Shown here: piece by piece, positions 25,412 to 33,340 of the stretch
How positions within the stretch are numbered: the stretch's first letter is position 1
Layout of the letters: each line of letters begins with the position of its first letter
From: JBBROS01 sp965213845
GTDB lineage: Bacteria; Pseudomonadota; Alphaproteobacteria; Acetobacterales; Acetobacteraceae
Direction of reading: 5' to 3'
DNA length: 64,000 nucleotides
Assembly: GCA_965213845.1 (NCBI GenBank)
Contig: CBDCAI010000005.1
Coordinates: 868,001-932,000 of the forward strand
Notes under the pieces: model-generated
The model's database searches: none
Seen by the model: only the letters and a program-made list of their open reading frames with translations
What the model was told of the DNA's origin: nothing
Position numbers and translations under genes: made by a program

Positions 25412-28294
25412 ATGCTTCATCCCACCCCTTGGCCCGCGCGGCCCGAGGACGCGACCCTGCAGCTGACCTCGGCGCTCGAGGCGCTGCGGATGCCGGGCCG
25501 TCCCCTGCCGCGCGACGGCGTCCTGGCCGTGTTCCGCCGCCATCTGGCCCGTGCCCAGCAGCATGTGCAGGAGGAGTTCGAGTCGGGCGCCCTGAGCGGC
25601 CTGCAGTCGGGCCGGCTGCTCGGCCGCCTGCTGGATGGCGTCATCGCCGCCCTGCAAGCTTGCGCCGCCACGCAGGCCCGGGCCGACGCGCCCGGGGCGG
25701 AGGACGAGCCGCTGGCCATCGCGGCCACGGGCGGCTACGGGCGCGGCGTGTTGGCCCCGTTCAGCGACATCGACCTGCTGTTCATCACCCACGACGCGCC
25801 GCGCCCGGCCACCCATGCCGCCGTCGAATACATGCTGTACTTCCTGTGGGACCTGGGGCTGAAGGTGGGCCACGCCACCCGGTCCGTGGCGGAGTGCATC
25901 GCCGAGGCCGGGCGGGACCTGACCGTGCGGACCAGCATGATCGACACGCGCCTGCTGTCGGGCGACGAGGCGCTGTTCGACGAATTTCAGGGCGCGTTCC
26001 TGGCGTTCTGCCGGCAGGATGGCGCAGGCGCGTTCATCGTCGCCAAGCAGGCCGAACGCGATGCGAGGCACCACCGCTACGGCGAGAGCCCGTTCCTGGT
26101 GGAGCCCAACATCAAGGAGGGCCGCGGCGGCCTGCGTGACCTGCAGACGCTGTACTGGATGACCCGCTACGTGTTCGGCACGCAGGTGATGGGCGAGCTG
26201 GTGGGCCCGGACAGCCCGGGCGGCGGGATTTTGACTCTGCTGGAGGCCAAGCACGCCAAGCGGTCCTGGGATTTCCTGTGGACCGTCCGCTTCCATTTGC
26301 ACTACGTCGCCGGCCGGGCGGAGGACCGCCTGACGTTCGACATGCAGCCCGTGGTGGGCGCGCGCATGGGCTACACGCGGCATGGCCGGCAGGACGGTGT
26401 GGAGCGGTTCATGCGTCACTACTTCCTGACGGCGCGCGAGATCACCCGGATCACGGCCGTGCTGGAACCCGCGGTGGTGCGCGCGGCGCTCGGCCCGCCC
26501 GCCATCGAGGCCGAAACCGACCCGGGCCTGGTGGAGCAGGGGTTCGTCCTGGCCGGGGGCAAGCTGCTGTGCGCCCCCGGGCGGGACTTCGCGAGCGAGC
26601 CGATCCAGATTCTACGCATTTTGCAGGTGGCACGGGACCGGGGGCTGCAGCTGCACCCGCTGACCATCCGCGGCCTGATCCGCCAGGAGCGGCAGGCCAT
26701 CGCGCTGCGGTCCGACCCGGCTGCCGCTGTTTTGTTCCAGGACCTTCTGTGCAGCACCCATGCCGGCGTGATCGCCCACTCGGGGTCCCACGCCGGGTCG
26801 CACCCTGGGTTGCATATGGGCGCGCATTCCGGAGGTCATGGGGAGCATGGCCGGGCCGAGGGGGCGAAGTGGCTCACGATATTGAACGAGAGCGGATTCC
26901 TGGGGCGCTACATCCCCGACTGGGCCCGGATCGTCGGCCAGATGCAGTTCGACACCTACCATGTGTTCACCGTCGATGAGCATACGATCGAGGCCGTGCG
27001 GGTGCTGAACTCGCTGGAACGCGGCGACCTGTCCGACGTGGCGCCCATCGCCAGCGGCCTGGTGGAGGACCTGCAGTCCCGCCGGTCGCTGTACAGCGCG
27101 ATGCTGCTGCACGACATCGCGAAGGGCCGCGGCGGCGACCATTCGGAGCTGGGGGCCGAGCTGGCGCTGCAGATCGGCCCGACGATCGGGCTTTCGGCCG
27201 AGGAGACCGAGACGGTGAGCTGGCTGGTGCTGCACCACCTGCTGCTGAGCCAGACCGCGTTCAAGCGCGACATCGACGACCCCAAGACGATCATGGACCT
27301 GGCCGACACCATCCAGTCGCCGGAGCGGCTGAAGCTGCTGCTGGTGCTGACGGTCGCGGACATGCGGGCCGTCAGCGCGAAGGTGTGGAACGGCTGGAAG
27401 GCGACGCTGCTGCGGGAGCTGTATGCCCGCGTGGCCGACGTGCTGGCGGGCGGGCTGGCGACGACGGAGCGCGACGTGCGGGTTGCGCGCGCGAAGGACC
27501 ACGTGGCCGCGCTGCTGGAGGATTGGCCGGCGGCGGACCGCGACATGTTCCTGGGCCTCGGCTACCCGGCCTATTGGCTGAGCTTCGACCCCGATACCCA
27601 CGCCCGCCACGCCCGCCTGGTGCGGGACGCCGAGACCCGGCACGCGCCGCTGACGGTCGATACCCAGCCGCTGCCGGCCCGGGCCGTGACGGAGGTGACG
27701 GTCTATACCGCGGACCATGCCGGGCTGTTCAGCCGCATTGCCGGCGCGCTGGCCGTGGCGGGGGCCAGCATCGTCGATGCGCGGATCCATACGCTGACCA
27801 ACGGCAGCGCGCTCGACACGTTCTGGATCCAGGACGCGGCCGGAGGCGCCTTCGACGCGCCGCACCGGCTGGCGCGGCTTCATGTCTTGGTGGAGCAGGC
27901 GCTTTCGGGCCGGCTGGGACTGGATAGTGAGATCCGCCGGGCCTCCAGCGCGCTGATCGGGCGGCGGATGCGCGCCATCCATGTCCCGCCGCGGGTGGTC
28001 ATCGACAACCGGGCGAGCAACACCCACACGGTGCTGGAGGTGAACGGGCGGGACCGGCTGGGCCTGCTGCACGACGTGACGGCGGCGATCAGCGAGCAGG
28101 GGCTGCAGATCGCCTCGGCGCACGTCACCACCTATGGCGTGCGTGCGGTCGACGTCTTCTATGTGAAGGACGTGTTCGGCCTGAAGGTGGAGAACGAGCG
28201 GAAGCTGGCGACCTTGCGTCTGGCGCTGCTGGCGGCGTTGCAGCCGCCCGACGAAAGCCCCGCCCCGAGCCGGCGGGTGGTCCCGGCACTTTGA
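25412..28294 (+). CDS. glnD: [Protein-PII] uridylyltransferase/uridylyl-removing enzyme with His-rich insert
   Basis: 960 residues. Nucleotidyltransferase motif GGYGRGVLAPFSDIDLLF near residue 107; NT linker PNIKEGRGGLRDLQTLYWM; HD hydrolase domain with LLHDIAKGRGGDHSELG near residue 566; two C-terminal ACT domains, VTVYTADHAGLFSRIAGAL and LEVNGRDRLGLLHDVTAAI. It uridylylates or de-uridylylates PII in response to glutamine, controlling nitrogen assimilation. Odd feature: between LLCST and KWLTILNESGFLGRY (residues about 447-482) lies a Gly/His-rich stretch with eight histidines that I do not expect in GlnD. Confidence 0.95.
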   Translation: MLHPTPWPARPEDATLQLTSALEALRMPGRPLPRDGVLAVFRRHLARAQQHVQEEFESGALSGLQSGRLLGRLLDGVIAALQACAATQARADAPGAEDEPLAIAATGGYGRGVLAPFSDIDLLFITHDAPRPATHAAVEYMLYFLWDLGLKVGHATRSVAECIAEAGRDLTVRTSMIDTRLLSGDEALFDEFQGAFLAFCRQDGAGAFIVAKQAERDARHHRYGESPFLVEPNIKEGRGGLRDLQTLYWMTRYVFGTQVMGELVGPDSPGGGILTLLEAKHAKRSWDFLWTVRFHLHYVAGRAEDRLTFDMQPVVGARMGYTRHGRQDGVERFMRHYFLTAREITRITAVLEPAVVRAALGPPAIEAETDPGLVEQGFVLAGGKLLCAPGRDFASEPIQILRILQVARDRGLQLHPLTIRGLIRQERQAIALRSDPAAAVLFQDLLCSTHAGVIAHSGSHAGSHPGLHMGAHSGGHGEHGRAEGAKWLTILNESGFLGRYIPDWARIVGQMQFDTYHVFTVDEHTIEAVRVLNSLERGDLSDVAPIASGLVEDLQSRRSLYSAMLLHDIAKGRGGDHSELGAELALQIGPTIGLSAEETETVSWLVLHHLLLSQTAFKRDIDDPKTIMDLADTIQSPERLKLLLVLTVADMRAVSAKVWNGWKATLLRELYARVADVLAGGLATTERDVRVARAKDHVAALLEDWPAADRDMFLGLGYPAYWLSFDPDTHARHARLVRDAETRHAPLTVDTQPLPARAVTEVTVYTADHAGLFSRIAGALAVAGASIVDARIHTLTNGSALDTFWIQDAAGGAFDAPHRLARLHVLVEQALSGRLGLDSEIRRASSALIGRRMRAIHVPPRVVIDNRASNTHTVLEVNGRDRLGLLHDVTAAISEQGLQIASAHVTTYGVRAVDVFYVKDVFGLKVENERKLATLRLALLAALQPPDESPAPSRRVVPAL

Positions 28295-28397
28295 GCGTCG
28301 ACGTGCGACGGGGCGCTTGACTCTGCGGGCAAGACAAGAACAAATGATGAACGGACGCCGGAACGGTGGCCGCAGACCCAGCCATAGCAGGTGACCG

Positions 28398-28625
28398 ATG
28401 TCCACCGCCAGCCTCGCCCTGTCCCCCTTTGCCCTGCCCACGGTTCCCACATTGTTCCCGCTGCTGGCCGCGCTACGCCGGGCCGGCCGGGTTGCCCTCG
28501 GGGTGACGCTGGTGGCGTTGCAGAGCGCGACGCTGGCAGCCGGGCTATGGCTTGTTCTGGCCAGCCCTGGACTGACGGACGGCCCCGAGGCGAAGCTCGT
28601 TTCGGTGCACGCCAGGGCCCGGTAG
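28398..28625 (+). CDS. Short hypothetical membrane protein
   Basis: 75 residues with AGGTGA 4 bp before the ATG. One hydrophobic region (GVTLVALQSATLAAGLWLVL) after a short basic stretch (LRRAGR), so probably a single membrane helix. A TTGACT at 28317-28322 could be part of a promoter. It sits alone between glnD and an MFS gene. No family recognised; the good ribosome-binding site and sensible topology are the only support. Confidence 0.5.
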   Translation: MSTASLALSPFALPTVPTLFPLLAALRRAGRVALGVTLVALQSATLAAGLWLVLASPGLTDGPEAKLVSVHARAR

Positions 28626-28664
28626 GTTCGGCCCGATACGCCTGAAGGCCCCGTCAAGTTGGAC

Positions 28665-28692
28665 TTGCAATGCGCTCACTTTCTCGTAATAG
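28665..28692 (+). promoter_or_regulatory. Possible promoter of the second MHS transporter gene
   Basis: TTGCAA, 16-bp spacer and TAATAG, 74 bp before the ATG at 28766, in a locally AT-richer stretch. Both boxes match only partly. Confidence 0.3.
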
Positions 28693-28765
28693 CTTCGTAC
28701 ACAACCTGCTCCTGCAGGAATAAGGACGACTCGGCCAAGGGCCGGCGAGCAAGGGACGAAACGGG

Positions 28766-30490
28766 ATGAGTGTCACCACTGCGGGTACCGCGCTCGATGC
28801 CACGCGCCCCATGACTGGCGAGGAGCGCAAGGTGATCTTCGCCTCGTCGCTCGGGACGGTCTTCGAGTGGTATGACTTCTATCTGTATGGGTCGCTGGCG
28901 GCGATCATCGGCGCGAAGTTCTTCGGGCAGTTCGACGTCAACACGCGGAACATCTTCGCGCTGCTGGCCTTCGCGGCCGGGTTCCTCGTGCGGCCGTTCG
29001 GCGCCCTGGTGTTCGGCCGGATCGGCGACCTGGTGGGACGCAAGTACACCTTCCTGGTCACCATCCTGATCATGGGCACCAGCACCGTGGTCGTCGGCCT
29101 GCTGCCGACGTCGGACAGCATCGGCATCTCGGCCGCCATCATCCTGATCGCCCTGCGCCTGCTGCAGGGCCTGGCGCTGGGCGGCGAATACGGGGGTGCC
29201 GCCACCTACGTGGCCGAACATGCCCCGGCTGGGCGCCGCGGCTTCTACACCAGCTGGATCCAGACCACGGCGACGCTCGGCCTGTTCCTCTCGCTGCTCG
29301 TGATCCTGACCACCCGCAGCATCATCGGCGAGGTCGCCTTCGCCGATTGGGGCTGGCGCGTGCCGTTCCTGCTGTCTGCCGTGCTGCTGGTCATCTCGCT
29401 CTGGATCCGGCTGCAGCTGAATGAAAGCCCCGCCTTCCAGAAGATGAAGGCCGAAGGGACCGGCTCCAAGGCGCCGCTGACCGAGGCCTTCGGCCAGTGG
29501 AAGAACGCCCGTGTGGCATTGATTGCGCTGTTCGGCCTGACGATGGGCCAGGCGGTGGTGTGGTATACCGGCCAGTTCTACGCGCTGTTCTTCATCCAGA
29601 GCATCCTGAAGGTCGATGGCGCGACGTCGAACATGCTGATCGCCTGGGGCCTGCTGTTGGGCACCGGTGGGTTCGTGTTCTTCGGCTGGTTGTCGGACAA
29701 GATCGGCCGCAAGCCGATCATCCTGGCAGGCTGCGCCCTGGCGGCGCTGACCTACTTCCCGCTGTTCGCGAAGCTGACGCAGGAAGCGAATCCGGCGTTG
29801 TACAAGGCGCAGCAGACCATCCCCGTCACCGTCCTTGCGGACCCGGCCGACTGCCACTTCCAGTTCAACCCGGTGGGCACGGCCGTGTTCTCGTCGTCGT
29901 GCGACATCGCCAAGCAGGTGCTGGCCGGGCTTTCGGTGCCCTACAAGACGGTGGACGGCCCGGCGGGCTCGACCGCTGCCGTGAAGGTGGGCGATCGGAG
30001 CGTCAACGCGTTCGACGCGGTCAAGGCCGGGGGCGGGGCTGCCGCCGCGCGCGCCGCCTTCGCCAAGGACGTGGGCACCGAGCTGACGAGCGCCGGGTAT
30101 CCGCCTGCGGCCAACCCGTCCGTGGTCAAGATGGCCGGTTTCTTCGACATCTTCCGAGAGCAGACCGCCGTGACGATCGGCATCCTGTTCATCCTGATGA
30201 TCTATGTGACGATGGTCTACGGCCCGGTCGCCGCGGCCCTGGTGGAGATGTTCCCCACCCGGATCCGCTACTCCGCCATGTCATTGCCGTACCACATCGG
30301 CAATGGCTGGTTCGGCGGCCTGTTGCCGGCAACCACCTTCGCCATGATCGCGGCGACGGGCGACATCTATTACGGCCTTTGGTACCCAATCGTGTTCGCC
30401 GCCATCACCGTGGTGGTCGGGACGCTACTGGTGCCGGAGACCAAGAACGTGGACATCTTCGCGAACGACGGAGCACCCACGCGGGTCTGA
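28766..30490 (+). CDS. MFS transporter, MHS family, with large central insert
   Basis: 574 residues. MHS motifs: GTVFEWYDFYLYGSLAAIIG, GRIGDLVGRKYTFL, LRLLQGLALGGEYGGAATY, DKIGRKPIILAG. Between helices around residues 340-460 is a soluble insert of about 115 residues with two cysteines (PADCHFQFNP, SSSCDIAKQV) and an Ala-rich part; related 550-residue MHS carriers of proteobacteria have a similar insert. Probably a proton symporter for a small organic acid or betaine. A strong terminator follows. Confidence 0.9.
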   Translation: MSVTTAGTALDATRPMTGEERKVIFASSLGTVFEWYDFYLYGSLAAIIGAKFFGQFDVNTRNIFALLAFAAGFLVRPFGALVFGRIGDLVGRKYTFLVTILIMGTSTVVVGLLPTSDSIGISAAIILIALRLLQGLALGGEYGGAATYVAEHAPAGRRGFYTSWIQTTATLGLFLSLLVILTTRSIIGEVAFADWGWRVPFLLSAVLLVISLWIRLQLNESPAFQKMKAEGTGSKAPLTEAFGQWKNARVALIALFGLTMGQAVVWYTGQFYALFFIQSILKVDGATSNMLIAWGLLLGTGGFVFFGWLSDKIGRKPIILAGCALAALTYFPLFAKLTQEANPALYKAQQTIPVTVLADPADCHFQFNPVGTAVFSSSCDIAKQVLAGLSVPYKTVDGPAGSTAAVKVGDRSVNAFDAVKAGGGAAAARAAFAKDVGTELTSAGYPPAANPSVVKMAGFFDIFREQTAVTIGILFILMIYVTMVYGPVAAALVEMFPTRIRYSAMSLPYHIGNGWFGGLLPATTFAMIAATGDIYYGLWYPIVFAAITVVVGTLLVPETKNVDIFANDGAPTRV

Positions 30491-30513
30491 GGCTCTCGGG
30501 CCCCCAACTCGAA

Positions 30514-30546
30514 AGGGCGTCCGGTCTTTACCGGGCGCCTTTTTTC
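30514..30546 (+). terminator. Rho-independent terminator after the MHS transporter gene
   Basis: GC-rich stem AGGGCGTCCGG / CCGGGCGCCT with one G-T wobble and a 5-6 nt loop, followed by a run of six T. It starts 24 bp after the stop codon. Confidence 0.85.
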
Positions 30547-30652
30547 GTTGGAAAACGTCTTGCACCCGCCATGATCGTGCCATGGCGGGGCCGCGCCCGG
30601 GGCGCTTCATCTGTGCACCGGCGATCCAGCCGGCCTCACAGGGACAACGGTC

Positions 30653-31021
30653 ATGAAGTTCTCTCGCCTGACGCTCTCCGCAGCACTGCTCTCCGCGCTG
30701 GCGATCCCGGCCATGGCTCAGGTGATCGCGCCGCATCACGCGGCCGTACACGCCGCCAAGGTGCACACGGTCAAGCATCCGTCGGCCGGCATCCAGCGCG
30801 CCGCGGCCACCGGCACCGAGGCGGTCCGCACCCCGGCCGTGACGACCGCCCCCCTGGTCACGGCCCCGCTGGTCACTGCCCCGCTGGCGACGGCGCCTCT
30901 GGCCACTTCCCCGCTTCTTTCGGCCAAGGCCGCGCCGGTCCCGGCCGTCACCGCCGCCCCGGCGGCTGGAACGACGATGGCCGGCCCCGTTGTCACGAAG
31001 CCGGCCATCAAAGCCAACTGA
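30653..31021 (+). CDS. Secreted Ala/Thr/Pro-rich repeat protein
   Basis: 122 residues. Signal peptide MKFSRLTLSAALLSALAIPAMA with an AMA-Q cleavage site, a His/Lys-containing segment (IAPHHAAVHAAKVHTVKH), then five tandem five-residue repeats of the form TAPLV/TAPLA/TSPLL, then an Ala/Pro-rich tail. Low complexity and no cysteines suggest an unstructured periplasmic or surface protein. No family recognised. It has its own AGGGACAACGGTC upstream region and a strong convergent hairpin behind it. Confidence 0.72.
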   Translation: MKFSRLTLSAALLSALAIPAMAQVIAPHHAAVHAAKVHTVKHPSAGIQRAAATGTEAVRTPAVTTAPLVTAPLVTAPLATAPLATSPLLSAKAAPVPAVTAAPAAGTTMAGPVVTKPAIKAN

Positions 31022-31053
31022 GCCCCGGCATCGGCGCCGAGCTCCCCGTCCAA

Positions 31054-31086
31054 CCCGTGACCGGCTCCACGCGAGCCGGTCACGGG
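31054..31086. terminator. Bidirectional hairpin between the repeat protein and ilvE
   Basis: Perfect 13-bp arms CCCGTGACCGGCT and AGCCGGTCACGGG around a 7-nt loop, between convergent genes; the right arm touches the ilvE stop. No T-tract, so it may work with Rho or as an mRNA 3' end protector. Confidence 0.65.
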
Positions 31087-31989
31087 CTACGCCGCGAGGG
31101 CCCGCACGACATCCTCGGGCGCCATCCGCACGATCTTCTCGTAATCCCCCAGCAGCGTCGCCGTGATCGGCCCGGGCGTGTAGCTCGTCCCGGCGATCTC
31201 CCGCACCGGGGTCACCTCCGCGGCCGTGCCAGCCAGGAAGACCTCGGTCGCGCGGACCAGGTCGCTTTCAGGGATCGCCCGCTCCACCACCTTCATCTGA
31301 TGCTTGCGTGCGATGGCCATGACCGTCCGCCGCGTGATCCCGTCCAGGAAGCAGTCGGGCGTCGGCGTGTGCACCTCGCCGTCGATCACCAGGAAGATGT
31401 TGGCCCCGGTCGCCTCGGCCACCTGGCCGCGCCAGTCCAGCATCAGCGCGTCGTCGAAGCCCTGGGCCTCCGCCGCGTGCTTGGACAGGGTTCCGGTCAT
31501 ATAAAGCCCGGCCGCCTTGCTGGCCGTGGGCGCCGTCTCCGGATGCGGACGCTTCCACGGGGCCATGCCCAGACGCACGCCCTTCATGCGGTCGTTCCCG
31601 AACAGGTTCGGCCAGGCCCAGCAGGCGATCGCCAGGTGGATGCGCGTCTGCTGCGCCGACACGCTCAGCTGCTCCGTCCCCCGCCAGGCGATCGGCCGGA
31701 CATAACCCTCCGTCAGCCCGTTGGCCGCCAGGACGGCCTTGCACGCCGCATCGATCTCGGCCGGCGTGTACGGGATCTCGAACCCCAGGATGCGGCCCGA
31801 GACGATCAGCCGGTCCGTGTGCTCGCGCAGCTTGAAGATGTTGCCGGCATAGGACCGTTCACCTTCGAACACGCCGCTGGCATAGTGCAGCCCGTGCGAC
31901 AGCACGTGCAGCTTCGCCTCCCGCCACTCGACCATCGCCCCGTCCATCCAGATCACGCCATCCCGGTCGTCGAAAGGAACAAGCGCCAT
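31087..31989 (-). CDS. ilvE: Branched-chain amino-acid aminotransferase
   Basis: 300-residue fold-type IV PLP enzyme making or degrading Leu, Ile and Val with 2-oxoglutarate. Visible: HVLSHGLHYASGVFEGERSY, YVRPIAWRGTEQLSV, PTASKAAGLYMTGTLSK with the PLP lysine, QVAEATGANIFLVIDG, TPDCFLDGITRRTVM, and EVFLAGTAAEVTPV. GGAGG lies 7 bp before the ATG. It is divergent from the MarR gene, sharing an AT-rich 101-bp region, and sits near a LIV-type importer. Confidence 0.95.
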   Translation of the reverse strand: MALVPFDDRDGVIWMDGAMVEWREAKLHVLSHGLHYASGVFEGERSYAGNIFKLREHTDRLIVSGRILGFEIPYTPAEIDAACKAVLAANGLTEGYVRPIAWRGTEQLSVSAQQTRIHLAIACWAWPNLFGNDRMKGVRLGMAPWKRPHPETAPTASKAAGLYMTGTLSKHAAEAQGFDDALMLDWRGQVAEATGANIFLVIDGEVHTPTPDCFLDGITRRTVMAIARKHQMKVVERAIPESDLVRATEVFLAGTAAEVTPVREIAGTSYTPGPITATLLGDYEKIVRMAPEDVVRALAA

Positions 31990-32028
31990 AAGTTGCCTCC
32001 TGGTAATTTTATTGCTCTAGACACGCAA

Positions 32029-32058
32029 ATCGTAATATGCCGTCGCTAACTAAGTCAA
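32029..32058 (-). promoter_or_regulatory. Putative ilvE promoter in the ilvE-petP intergenic region
   Basis: Reading leftward: TTGACT, 18-bp spacer, TACGAT, with the start codon 40 bp on. On the other strand TTGCTC (32012) and TAATAT (32033) could drive petP, so the two promoters would overlap, a usual layout for control by the MarR-type regulator. Confidence 0.4.
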
Positions 32059-32090
32059 CAACGCTGCCCTAAGCGGTGGGAAACCCAGCC

Positions 32091-32630
32091 ATGCAGAATC
32101 GCAGTGCCATCCTCCAGCCCCAGCGCCCGGCCTCGCTCGAGACCAAGCCCGCTGCCGGGGTCGACCACCTGTTCCTGCGCGAGGAGCAGATGCGTCACGC
32201 CCAAGACCTGCTGTTCTTCGCTTATCGCGACTTCACGGCTGCGGCGGACGTCATCCTGGAGGAACTCGGCCTCGGCCGCGCGCACCATCGCTCCATCCAC
32301 TTCATCGGCCGTCAGCCCGGCATCACCGTGGGCGACCTTCTGGGCATCCTGCGCATCACCAAGCAGAGCCTCGCCCGCGTGCTCGGCACCCTGGTCGAGC
32401 AGAGCCTGGTCGACAGCGCGCCCGGCCGCAACGACCGGCGGCAGCGCCTGCTGACGCTCACGGAGTCAGGCCGGGCGCTTGAACGCCGCCTGTTCGAACG
32501 CCAGCGCGAGCGCCTCGCTGCTGCCTACCGCGAGGCGGGCGGCCCGGCAGTGGATGGGTTCCGCCGGGTCATGCGCGGCATCATGGAGCCGCCGGCCCGG
32601 GCGATGCTGGACAAGGCCGCCCCCCCATGA
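32091..32630 (+). CDS. petP: MarR-family transcriptional regulator (PetP-like)
   Basis: 179 residues. Winged-helix core: HHRSIHFIGRQPGITVGDLL, then ITKQSLARVLGTLVEQSLVD, and the wing PGRNDRRQRLLTLTESGRAL. Together with the overlapping OmpR-type gene it matches the petP-petR pair described near cytochrome bc1 genes in Rhodobacter capsulatus; the symbol rests on that resemblance and order. It probably binds the shared ilvE intergenic region. GGTGGGA precedes the ATG. Confidence 0.85.
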   Translation: MQNRSAILQPQRPASLETKPAAGVDHLFLREEQMRHAQDLLFFAYRDFTAAADVILEELGLGRAHHRSIHFIGRQPGITVGDLLGILRITKQSLARVLGTLVEQSLVDSAPGRNDRRQRLLTLTESGRALERRLFERQRERLAAAYREAGGPAVDGFRRVMRGIMEPPARAMLDKAAPP

Positions 32631-33340
32631 ACGCCGGCGGCCCGCCCGAGGCGCATATCCTGGTGGTGGATGACGACGTGCGCCTGCGTGGCCTGCTGTC
32701 CCGCTACCTGGCCGAGCAGGGGTTCCGCGTGACCATGGCCGCCGATGCGGCCGATGCGCGCGACAAGCTGCGCTTCCTGCAGCCGGACCTGCTGGTGCTC
32801 GATGTCATGATGCCGGGCGAGACCGGCCTCGCGCTGACCGCCGCGCTGCGGGCGGAGCGGCAGGACGTGCCGATCCTGCTGCTGACGGCCCGGGGGGCGC
32901 CGGAAGACCGGATCGCCGGGTTCGAGTCGGGGGCCGACGACTACCTCGGCAAGCCGTTCGAGCCGCGGGAGCTCGTCCTCCGCCTCCGCGCCATGCTCCG
33001 CCGCACCGCCCCGGTGCCGGTCCCGGCGGAGCCGTCCGGCCCGCTCGCCCTGGGGCCGTTGCGCTTCGATGTGGAGCGTGCGGAGCTGCTGGATGCGGCG
33101 GGCGCCGTCGTGCACCTGACGGGCGGCGAGTCGTCCCTGCTGCAGGCGCTGGCCCGCAGGCCCGGCGAGGTGCTGTCGCGCGAGGCGATCGTCGAGACGC
33201 TGGAGATGGACGAGGCCGGGGAGCGCGCGATCGACGTGCAGGTGACCCGTCTGCGCCGCAAGATCGAGGCGGACCCGCGGGAGCCCCGCTTCCTGTATAC
33301 CGTCCGCGGTCGCGGCTACGTGCTCAAGCCCGGGGTGTGA
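32627..33340 (+). CDS. petR: OmpR-family response regulator (PetR-like)
   Basis: 237 residues. Receiver with acidic pair VDDD near residue 15, phosphoacceptor LVLDVMMPGE near residue 58, LLLTARG and GKPFEP; C-terminal winged helix with LTGGESSLLQALARRPGEVL and IDVQVTRLRRKIE. 4-bp ATGA overlap with the MarR gene and GTGA overlap with the kinase gene show a tight three-gene operon. Transcription factor activated by the adjacent kinase. Confidence 0.93.
   Translation: MNAGGPPEAHILVVDDDVRLRGLLSRYLAEQGFRVTMAADAADARDKLRFLQPDLLVLDVMMPGETGLALTAALRAERQDVPILLLTARGAPEDRIAGFESGADDYLGKPFEPRELVLRLRAMLRRTAPVPVPAEPSGPLALGPLRFDVERAELLDAAGAVVHLTGGESSLLQALARRPGEVLSREAIVETLEMDEAGERAIDVQVTRLRRKIEADPREPRFLYTVRGRGYVLKPGV

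Noticed and set aside
29497..32049. An 850-codon plus-strand frame through the MHS gene, the repeat protein and ilvE
   Set aside because: It crosses two strong terminators and is antisense to ilvE; no protein-like segments.
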